12,074 nt of DNA from positions 1 through 12,074 of the forward strand of contig JANHAK010000018.1 in assembly GCA_024464195.1 (NCBI GenBank). The letters run 5' to 3'. Shown in pieces: positions 6,266 to 12,074 of this stretch. The notes under the pieces are model-generated. The model saw only the letters and a program-made list of their open reading frames with translations, did not search any database and was not told where the DNA came from. The DNA is from Methanomassiliicoccales archaeon (GTDB taxonomy: Archaea > Thermoplasmatota > Thermoplasmata > Methanomassiliicoccales > JACIVX01). Position 1 is the first letter of the stretch. Every line of letters starts with the position of its first letter. Position numbers and translations under genes: made by a program.

Positions 6266-7318
6266 ATGGAAATGACATCGATGCAACGGTTTGAGGCGGC
6301 CTTGAATTTCGAGACGCCTGACTATGTCCCTGTGTCACTTTTTGGGGGGATATTTGAGGTACACTTTGTACCGGGAATGGATGTGATTAAATACGGCACA
6401 AGCGGTGCCAACATGGCAAGAGCACACATTGCTTTTTACGAGCATGTTGGCGGTGACAACATCTACTGCCTCTCCGACATGGGGCTGATCGTGCAGGGTT
6501 GGGGAGTGAGAATGAAACTTCCGGTTGAGCCAGACATCCACATGGCGCTCGGAAAGTTTCCGGTCAAAGAGCCTGGAGATTGGGAAAAACTGGAAGTACT
6601 CGATCCGCGGGTTGACGGAAGAATGAGACTCTATCTCGATGCATGTGCCATCTGCAGCGAGAAATATGGTGATAGAGTTCCGATCGGCGTATCGATGCCG
6701 AGTCCGCTGACGACGACCACGCATGTCTGTTCCATGGAAGATACACTCATGCATATGATCACCGATCCCGATGCGTTGAAGAAGGGACTGAAAGTTATCA
6801 CAGACACGATTGCGGATTTCATCAATGCATGTGTCGATAATGGAGCTTATTTTGCAGGCTACCTTACAACAAGGGCGAGCAAGGAGATCACAACTGTCGA
6901 GCAATACCGTGAATTTGGTGCACCCTACGATGAGGAGATCTTCAGAAGAACGCCTGCTATGGTTCATGTTCCACACATTTGCGGTGTCGAACCGATGTTC
7001 GAAATCATCGACGATTATAGAAAGAAATTCAAGAATGTTAAAGCGATTTCATGGTGGGACAGAGGAGCAAAACCGAATCTTGCTGAAGCGAAAGCAACAT
7101 ACGGGAAAAAGCTCGCTCTGATGGCGGGCATTGATCACACGAATACACTCGTTTCTGGAACACCGGATGATGTGGCTGCTGAAATAAAGAATGCCTGCGA
7201 AACTGCAAAAGAGGGCAGCGGATTTGTTCTAGCGCCGGGTTGCGAGGTTTCTCCGAAAACGCCATGGCCGAACATGCGCGCAGCCATCAACGCAGCGAGA
7301 AGATACGGGAAGTACTGA
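6266..7318 (+). CDS. URO-D/MtaA-family corrinoid methyltransferase, copy 1
   Basis: The 350-residue product has the uroporphyrinogen-decarboxylase fold used by cobamide methyltransferases (MtaA, MtbA, CmuA). The zinc ligands of that family are visible: His237-x-Cys239 in VPHICGVEP and Cys326 in LAPGCEVSPKTP. Other conserved stretches are SDMGLIVQGWGVRM (70-83), PSPLTTTTHVC (146-156), TTRASKEITTVEQYREFG (201-218) and ISWWDRG (261-267). Such enzymes move a methyl group between a small substrate or thiol and the cobalt of a corrinoid protein. True heme-pathway UroD is unlikely because the Cys/His zinc site is present and a corrinoid gene follows. ATG 6266 lies 11 bases after a run of six G. It opens an operon with the corrinoid protein and a paralogue. 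The methyl donor or acceptor is unknown; it need not be methanogenic. Confidence 0.85.
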   Translation: MEMTSMQRFEAALNFETPDYVPVSLFGGIFEVHFVPGMDVIKYGTSGANMARAHIAFYEHVGGDNIYCLSDMGLIVQGWGVRMKLPVEPDIHMALGKFPVKEPGDWEKLEVLDPRVDGRMRLYLDACAICSEKYGDRVPIGVSMPSPLTTTTHVCSMEDTLMHMITDPDALKKGLKVITDTIADFINACVDNGAYFAGYLTTRASKEITTVEQYREFGAPYDEEIFRRTPAMVHVPHICGVEPMFEIIDDYRKKFKNVKAISWWDRGAKPNLAEAKATYGKKLALMAGIDHTNTLVSGTPDDVAAEIKNACETAKEGSGFVLAPGCEVSPKTPWPNMRAAINAARRYGKY

Positions 7319-7446
7319 AAATGGTGTGGAAACCTTTTCACTTTCTTTCCTATTTGGCTCCTGATCGAAAAATTGTATTGGCGGGGTCTTCTCATATCTT
7401 GGAGTTACTGTCGAATAGGTGAAAAAGCGGTAAGCGGAGTGGTAAA
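7319..7446. other. Untranslated gap inside the methyltransferase operon
   Basis: This 128-base spacer is unusually long for the operon, where later junctions are tight. It has a pyrimidine-rich stretch (about 7332-7354) and later the ribosome binding site GGAGTGGT (7436-7443) of the corrinoid gene. No clear TATA box was found. It may act as a partial terminator or RNA processing site that sets different levels of the two products. Confidence 0.35.
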
Positions 7447-8109
7447 ATGAATGAGGAACAATATAAGATGGCATATGAATGCGTGGTCAACGGAAAAGTT
7501 GGAGAAGCGCAGAAAATTGGAGAGATGTTGAAAGCTGCAGGCGTTGACAGTAAAGACGTCGGCAAGGTTCTCATCGATGCGATGAATGTCGTTGGACATA
7601 AATATCGGGAACGAGAAATTGCACTACCTCAGCTTATTCTTGCAACGCATTCGTTCAAGAAAATGCTGTTGCCGTATGTGATGGATACGAAGGGAGAAGC
7701 TGGAACAGTCGTTATGGGCGTTGTGCAGAATGACATTCATGATATCGGAAAGAACCTTGTTGTCGGCATGTTGCAGGTCTATGGCTATAAGGTTCATGAT
7801 CTTGGAAAGGATGTGCCGCTCGACAAATTCGTCGAGGCTGCAAAGCAGCACAACGCCAATATCGTTGGTGCTGGGACACTGCTTACTGCTACAATGCCAG
7901 AATTGGAGACAATTCTTAACAAACTAAAAGATTCGGGAATGAAGGACAAAGTCAAATATATGGTCGGTGGCGCCCCCATTACAACGACTTTCGCCAAAAG
8001 GATCGGAGCAGATGGCTATGCGGCGGATGCCGTTCTTGCTGTTGAGATGGTCGCAGAATTGATGAAAGGGAATCAGTGCTACTTGGCTGCGCGACAAGAA
8101 AAGGCTTGA
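7447..8109 (+). CDS. Corrinoid (B12-binding) protein, MtaC/MtbC-like
   Basis: The 220-residue product has the two-domain plan of methyltransferase corrinoid proteins. The N-terminal helical cap domain covers about 1-80 (HKYREREIALPQLILATHSFK). The cobalamin-binding Rossmann domain covers about 86-208. The key motif is Asp96-x-His98-x-x-Gly101 in NDIHDIGKN, where His98 is the lower cobalt ligand. Other B12-domain marks are GAGTLLTATM (141-150) and VGGAPITTTFAKRIGADGYA (173-192). It carries the methyl group between the two flanking URO-D proteins or other partners. One small oddity is Asn95 where most members have Gly before the Asp. ATG 7447 sits three bases after GGAGTGGT. The next gene starts about 20 bases after its stop. 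No activator of the RamA type is in the window, so reactivation of oxidised cobalt must be supplied elsewhere. Confidence 0.92.
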   Translation: MNEEQYKMAYECVVNGKVGEAQKIGEMLKAAGVDSKDVGKVLIDAMNVVGHKYREREIALPQLILATHSFKKMLLPYVMDTKGEAGTVVMGVVQNDIHDIGKNLVVGMLQVYGYKVHDLGKDVPLDKFVEAAKQHNANIVGAGTLLTATMPELETILNKLKDSGMKDKVKYMVGGAPITTTFAKRIGADGYAADAVLAVEMVAELMKGNQCYLAARQEKA

Positions 8110-8113
8110 ATTT

Positions 8114-8118
8114 GAGGT
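8114..8118 (+). promoter_or_regulatory. Ribosome binding site deciding the second methyltransferase start
   Basis: GAGGT lies 10 bases before ATG 8129 but only one base before the in-frame GTG 8120. This spacing favours ATG 8129 as the start. Confidence 0.5.
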
Positions 8119-8128
8119 AGTGGTCAGC

Positions 8129-9181
8129 ATGATTCATTCGATGAATTCGAGGGATAGAGTATATGCTGCCCTGACGCGTGGACCCGTCGATCGGATTCCC
8201 GTTTGTGGTATGGGGTGGACAATTGGGGCGGTTGCTGGCGGTTTTTCGACAAAGGAATATGCACAAGATGGCAATATTATGGCGAAGGGACAGATCGCTT
8301 TTTGGAAAAAGACAGGCGTCGATATTCTCAACCCGACTTCTGATATGGGGCAGCTCGCCGAGGGATGGGGCGTTAAAATGCGATACGAAGCTGATCTTAC
8401 GCCGATGCTTGATGAGTTTGCTGTCAAAGAACCTAGCGACTGGGAAAAGCTACGCGTTCTTGATCCTCTGGTAGACGGCAGAATGCATGTGACAATCGAA
8501 GCTGTGAAGAAAGTCAGAGAGCATCTTGGAGATAAAGTCGCCCTCATGCCATATGTTCCGAGCCCGCTGACCTCCGCTACCCACGTCTGTTATATGGAAC
8601 AAGTCATGATGGATATCTTGCTAAATCCCGACGCGCTTCACATCGGCCTGAAGACAATGACAGAGACGATCATTGCATACATTGAGGCAATCATGGATGC
8701 GGGTGCCGATGGTGTCCTTTATGCAACAACCCGCGCATCTGGCGAAATAACGACTGAAGAGCAATATAGGGAATTTGGAGAGAAGTACGATCGGCTCGTG
8801 CTTTCTTCGCTGAAGAGGCAAGATGGGACGAATATACTGCATGTATGCGGTGTCGAGCCACATTTTGGGATCCTCGCAGGTTACACGAATGCAAATGGAA
8901 TCAATTGGTGGGATCGCGGGAGCAATTTAAGTCTTGAAGAAGCAAAGAAAAAGTTTGGAGACAAAATCTGCCTTGTCGGTGGAATCGATCAAACGACGAC
9001 ACTTATTCTTGAGGGCGCTGAGGCGGTTGAGCAAGAAGCGAAGGAAGCGATCGAAAAAGGCTTTGCCGATGGGAGAGGAATGATTCTTTCGCCAGGTTGT
9101 GAAATCTCGCCAAACACGCCTTTAGAAAACGTGAAAATGATGGTGAAAGCAGCAGAATTATATGGGAAGGGGGGTAGATAA
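8129..9181 (+). CDS. URO-D/MtaA-family corrinoid methyltransferase, copy 2
   Basis: From ATG 8129 the product is 350 residues, the same length as copy 1, and clearly its paralogue. It keeps the zinc site (His238-x-Cys240 in LHVCGVEP; Cys324 in SPGCEISPNTP) and the shared stretches SDMGQLAEGWGVKM (71-84), PSPLTSATHVC (144-154), TTRASGEITTEEQYREFG (200-217) and INWWDRG (258-264). The first 60 residues differ most from copy 1 (PVCGMGWTIGAVAGG, 24-38), which is where the mouth of the barrel would be, so the two probably have different substrates or partners. One may load the corrinoid and the other unload it to a carrier, as in two-component methyltransferase systems. Its TAA is followed directly by the ATG of the amidohydrolase, so the two genes are translationally linked. 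Confidence 0.86.
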   Translation: MIHSMNSRDRVYAALTRGPVDRIPVCGMGWTIGAVAGGFSTKEYAQDGNIMAKGQIAFWKKTGVDILNPTSDMGQLAEGWGVKMRYEADLTPMLDEFAVKEPSDWEKLRVLDPLVDGRMHVTIEAVKKVREHLGDKVALMPYVPSPLTSATHVCYMEQVMMDILLNPDALHIGLKTMTETIIAYIEAIMDAGADGVLYATTRASGEITTEEQYREFGEKYDRLVLSSLKRQDGTNILHVCGVEPHFGILAGYTNANGINWWDRGSNLSLEEAKKKFGDKICLVGGIDQTTTLILEGAEAVEQEAKEAIEKGFADGRGMILSPGCEISPNTPLENVKMMVKAAELYGKGGR

Positions 9182-10870
9182 ATGAAGGAAAGAGAAAATG
9201 TTAAGAAGAAAAGTGCGAAAAAAGCTGAAAAAAGTGATGTGAAAAAAGAAAAGGGGATTTTTCTCGATACAGCGATCATCAATGCGAATGTGATCACTGT
9301 CGACAAGAACATGTCGAGGGCTGAGGCCGTGGGCATTCTGAACGGTCTAATAGTGGCTGTCGGGAGCAATGAAGAAATTGAATCAATGGTTGGCAGCAAG
9401 ACAAAAGTGATTGATGCGAAAGGAAAAACCGTCCTTCCAGGATTTCACGACTCACATATGCACCCTTTGTTGGTCGGTCATTTTGCTAGAGGCGTACAGC
9501 TGACAGATGTAAAAGATATTCCAGAAATGCTCGAAAGGATCAAAGAGAAAGTTAAAGAAACGCCAAAAGGAGAAATGATTCTCGGATTTGGTTGGAACCA
9601 GGAGCGCATGGCGGAAAAGCGATATCCGACACGCTGGGAAGTTGATACTGTTGCACCGGATCATCCAGTCTTTCTCATTCACTGGAATGCTCATATCTAC
9701 TTGATCAACACAATGCTGATGAAACAGAAAGGCATTACGAGGGATACGCCAGATCCACCAGGTGGCACGATTGTCAAGGATGAGAAGGGAGAGCCAACTG
9801 GTGTCCTTCTTGAAAACGCGATCGATCTTATTGCACCAGGATTTCTAGAAACTGGTGCAGGACTGTTTAGTTATGAGCAGAGTAAAGTCGCACTCAAGTA
9901 TTGTGCGGATAAGGCAGCGGAATGGGGACTCACATCGATTGTCGATATACTCGCGGGAGACGCACAAGTGAAAGCTTATCAGGAGCTCGAGGCAGAAGGG
10001 AATTTGCCAGTAAGGGTCAACTTCTATTTGGGATTCCAGTATCTTGATCACTTGATCAAACTTGGTATAAAAAGTGGTTTCGGCTCCAGTAAAGTAAGGT
10101 TAGCTGGTGCGAAGATGATCGTGGACGGTTCACTCAGCAGTCATACCGCTGCACTTCGTGAACCATATACTGATATGCCCGACAGCAAAGGCGTCATGCG
10201 ACTTACACCCGAAGAGATCAGAGCATTCGTGGAAAACGCCACGAAAAATGGAATTAGAGTCGATATTCATGCACTAGGAGATGGTGCAATCGAAACGGTG
10301 CTCAAGATTTTTAAAGAAACGCTGAGCAAATATAAAGTCAAGGATCCAAGGTTCAAAATCAGCCATTGTATCATACATGGCCCAGACCTTATTGAGCAAT
10401 TCAAGGAAATGAACGTAATCGCAAACGTGCAACCGGTCTTCATCATGAAAGGACAACACTGGATTCCCAGGCTTGTCGGACCACAGAGGGAAAAATACGC
10501 ACATCCATATAGATCCATGATGGAAGCTGGTATCCATATGTGCTCTGGAACCGATGCTCCTATCGAAACGATGAATCCGCTCATGAATGTCTATGCGGCC
10601 GCTGTGAGGAAGGATGCACAAGGAATTCCTGAAGGAGGCTGGCATCCCGAGCAATGCGTTCCTGTCGAACATGCGTTGAAAATGGTGACGATTGAGGGTG
10701 CTTACGCGACTGGAGAAGAGCATGTCAAAGGATCAATAGAAGTGGGTAAGTACGCGGATCTCGTCATCCTCACCGACGATCCACTTGCAGTAAAACCTGA
10801 CAAGATCAAAGATATTCGCGTACTCCTCACAATGGTTGGTGGAAAAGTTGTTCACTCAAAAATGGAATGA
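9182..10870 (+). CDS. YtcJ-like amidohydrolase (Amidohydrolase_3 family)
   Basis: The 562-residue product is a metal-dependent amidohydrolase of the YtcJ/NfdA type (usually about 530-550). Visible marks in order are: ANVITVDKNMSRAEAVGI (35-52), the metal motif LPGFHDSHMHP with His92 and His94, KMIVDGSLSSHTAAL (311-325) with Lys311, DIHALGDGAIETVL (361-374) with His363, ISHCIIHGP (393-401) with His395, and CSGTDAPIETMNP (454-466) with Asp458. Related enzymes hydrolyse N-substituted formamides or other amides; many have no known substrate. The first 25 residues are a Lys/Glu-rich tail (MKERENVKKKSAKKAEKS at the start) absent from most relatives and probably disordered. It is not a signal peptide, so the enzyme should be cytoplasmic. 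The start directly follows the stop of the second methyltransferase, with a G-run ribosome site at 9169-9174. A role in releasing a methylated amine or acid is inference. Confidence 0.88.
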   Translation: MKERENVKKKSAKKAEKSDVKKEKGIFLDTAIINANVITVDKNMSRAEAVGILNGLIVAVGSNEEIESMVGSKTKVIDAKGKTVLPGFHDSHMHPLLVGHFARGVQLTDVKDIPEMLERIKEKVKETPKGEMILGFGWNQERMAEKRYPTRWEVDTVAPDHPVFLIHWNAHIYLINTMLMKQKGITRDTPDPPGGTIVKDEKGEPTGVLLENAIDLIAPGFLETGAGLFSYEQSKVALKYCADKAAEWGLTSIVDILAGDAQVKAYQELEAEGNLPVRVNFYLGFQYLDHLIKLGIKSGFGSSKVRLAGAKMIVDGSLSSHTAALREPYTDMPDSKGVMRLTPEEIRAFVENATKNGIRVDIHALGDGAIETVLKIFKETLSKYKVKDPRFKISHCIIHGPDLIEQFKEMNVIANVQPVFIMKGQHWIPRLVGPQREKYAHPYRSMMEAGIHMCSGTDAPIETMNPLMNVYAAAVRKDAQGIPEGGWHPEQCVPVEHALKMVTIEGAYATGEEHVKGSIEVGKYADLVILTDDPLAVKPDKIKDIRVLLTMVGGKVVHSKME

Positions 10871-10952
10871 GATGTCTGGCAACTATGAAAATCCTCTATT
10901 TCCTTTTTACCGTGAGGAACTTCATTGGATGCCGCTAATTGACCCGCCTTAA

Positions 10953-10968
10953 GAAGCAAAATTATAAG
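10953..10968 (+). promoter_or_regulatory. GAAGCAA element plus TATA box, aminotransferase gene
   Basis: GAAGCAA (10953-10959) overlaps into an AT-rich TATA box with core TATAAG at 10963-10968. The TATA core lies 47 bases before ATG 11010, close to the 48 bases seen for the methyltransferase operon. The spacing between the two elements is 2 bases shorter than in the other two promoters. The 139-base gap also has a T-rich stretch (about 10898-10909) that could end the upstream operon. Confidence 0.6.
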
Positions 10969-10997
10969 GAGAGAATAGGAAGTAGCTGAACAGAGTC

Positions 10998-11004
10998 GGA
11001 GGAT
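10998..11004 (+). promoter_or_regulatory. Shine-Dalgarno site of the aminotransferase
   Basis: GGAGGAT lies 5 bases before ATG 11010 and fixes that start. Confidence 0.6.
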
Positions 11005-11009
11005 ATTGG

Positions 11010-12074
11010 ATGTCTGAAAAGAAACTTGAAAAGATATCGATCATCGTTGAGCCGCCTGGTCCAAAGGCACGTGAAATACTCGAAAGGGATAAAAAATATC
11101 TTGCGACGACGAATAAAGTCATGCCCATTGTCGCTAAAAGGGGACAAGGACTCTATGTCGAAGATGTTGATGGCAATGTTTATCTGGACTTTCAGTCTGG
11201 GATTGCTGTCAACAATACTGGCCACTGTCATCCAAAGGTTGTCGATGCTGTGAAAAAACAGGTTGCTGAACTCATTCACTTCCCTGGCATTCTTCTTTCT
11301 CAGAATATTGAGGGTGAGGTCGCAAAGAAGCTTAACGAAATCACGCCAGGTGATTTCGTGAAAAAGGTTTACTTTATGTGCAGTGGCGCAGGCGCGATTG
11401 ATTCTGCGATAAAAGTGGCGAGATGGGCAACAGGTAGACCAAGGAATATTGCATTCATCGGAGCGTTTCACGGAAAGTCCATCGGTTCGATGAGCCTAAC
11501 AGCAAGCAGAACTGCTTATCGGAAAGGCTTTTTCCCAGAGATGCCAGGTGTTCTACACGTTCCATATGCTTATTGCTATAGATGCCCTTACAAGATGACT
11601 TATCCTAGCTGCGATCTTTACTGTGCCAAGATCATCGATGAGCTCTATCTCCAGAAGTTTATTCCGCCTGAAGAGGTTGCGGCCCTTTTTGTCGAGCCAA
11701 TACAGGGCGAGGGCGGGTATATTGTCCCACCGAGACCTTGGATGAAAGAAATCAAGAAAATTTGTGAAAAGTATGGGATTCTCTTCGTTGCTGACGAAGT
11801 TCAATCGGGATTTGGAAGGACAGGAAAATGGTTTGCGATTGAGCATTTTGATGTTGTTCCAGACATTATGGTCGTTGCAAAGGGAATCGCTTCTGGGCTG
11901 CCGATGAGCGCTTGCATTTTCAATGAAAAATTCGATATCAAGCAACCTGGTGCACACGCTACTACATTTGGCGGGAATCTTGTTACTTGTGCAGCAGCGT
12001 TAGCAACGATCGAAGCGATCGAAGAAGAAAAGATGCTGGAGAACGCGACGAAACAGGGCTCTTACATGATCGCG
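11010..12074 (+). CDS. Class III (omega-amino acid/4-aminobutyrate type) aminotransferase, 3' end missing
   Basis: The frame is open from ATG 11010 to the last base, giving 355 residues of an expected 430-450; the end lies beyond the window. It is a PLP-dependent fold-type I, class III aminotransferase. Seen are YLDFQSGIAVNNTGHCHPKV (58-77), the phosphate-binding CSGAGAIDSAIKVARW (124-139), AFHGKSIGSMSLT (152-164), LFVEPIQGEGGY (226-237), FVADEVQSGFGRTGKW (259-274) with Asp262, and VVAKGIASGLP (288-298) with Lys291 as the PLP-binding lysine. Such enzymes move the terminal amino group of omega-amino acids such as 4-aminobutyrate, or of ornithine derivatives, to a 2-oxo acid. A Cys-rich segment (Cys189, 192, 201, 205) could bind a metal or be structural. 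It has its own promoter with the GAAGCAA element shared with the two upstream operons, suggesting linked use. The exact amino donor is unknown. Confidence 0.9.
   Translation, partial: MSEKKLEKISIIVEPPGPKAREILERDKKYLATTNKVMPIVAKRGQGLYVEDVDGNVYLDFQSGIAVNNTGHCHPKVVDAVKKQVAELIHFPGILLSQNIEGEVAKKLNEITPGDFVKKVYFMCSGAGAIDSAIKVARWATGRPRNIAFIGAFHGKSIGSMSLTASRTAYRKGFFPEMPGVLHVPYAYCYRCPYKMTYPSCDLYCAKIIDELYLQKFIPPEEVAALFVEPIQGEGGYIVPPRPWMKEIKKICEKYGILFVADEVQSGFGRTGKWFAIEHFDVVPDIMVVAKGIASGLPMSACIFNEKFDIKQPGAHATTFGGNLVTCAAALATIEAIEEEKMLENATKQGSYMIA

Noticed and set aside
6335..6976. Minus-strand open frame of 213 codons opposite methyltransferase copy 1
   Set aside because: It is a shadow of the conserved plus-strand gene; its residues look random and rich in His, Cys and Arg.
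6266..9181. Heme-pathway uroporphyrinogen decarboxylases
   Set aside because: Both proteins have the HxC...C zinc site of cobamide methyltransferases and flank a corrinoid protein, so a heme role is unlikely.
10962..11471. Minus-strand open frame of 169 codons opposite the start of the aminotransferase
   Set aside because: The plus strand encodes a clear class III aminotransferase with promoter and ribosome binding site; the opposite frame shows no recognisable domain.
1..12074. CRISPR arrays, tRNA or rRNA genes, insertion sequences
   Set aside because: I saw no regularly spaced repeats, no tRNA-like cloverleaf or rRNA stretch, and no transposase gene; a covariance-model scan was not possible here.

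Overview
This 12 kb window reads as archaeal chromosome. The evidence is: promoters with clear TATA boxes (TTTATAAT, TATATAAA, TTATAAG) about 45-60 bases before start codons, Shine-Dalgarno sites of the GGAGG type, a pyrimidine-tract terminator, a one-domain Lrp/AsnC regulator, and an ADP-forming acyl-CoA synthetase on separate alpha and beta genes. The protein set (corrinoid methyltransferases plus acyl-CoA energy conservation) would suit an anaerobic archaeon, for instance of Thermoplasmatota or a related deep lineage. The lineage is a guess; there is no rRNA or marker gene here.

Layout. Positions 1-2091 hold small single genes: an OsmC-family protein (may start before the window), a convergent minus-strand nucleotidyltransferase-fold protein that overlaps its 3' end, an Lrp/AsnC regulator, and an unrecognised protein with a CxC/CxxC Cys pair at its C-terminus. 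From 2216 to 6132 there is a tight four-gene operon: two subunits of a class I CoA-transferase-like enzyme, then the alpha and beta subunits of an ADP-forming acyl-CoA synthetase. After a T-tract and a strong TATA box, a second operon runs from 6266 to 10870: a URO-D/MtaA-type methyltransferase, a corrinoid (B12-binding) protein, a second URO-D/MtaA-type methyltransferase and a YtcJ-like amidohydrolase. A third transcription unit starts at 11010 with a class III aminotransferase cut off by the window end.

How it may work together (inference). The second operon looks like a corrinoid-dependent methyl-transfer module, in which one methyltransferase could load the cobalt and the other unload it, next to a hydrolase that could open an amide substrate. 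The aminotransferase could remove an amino group from the product. The CoA-transferase-like pair and the acyl-CoA synthetase could then process the carbon skeleton as CoA thioesters and make ATP by substrate-level phosphorylation. All three metabolic units carry the same GAAGCAA element just upstream of the TATA box, which suggests a common promoter design or shared regulation.

The most unusual points are: the CoA-transferase beta subunit has Gly where the catalytic Glu should be; two 350-residue URO-D paralogues flank one corrinoid protein; and the shared GAAGCAA-TATA promoters. No tRNA, rRNA, CRISPR array, insertion sequence or phage gene was seen.
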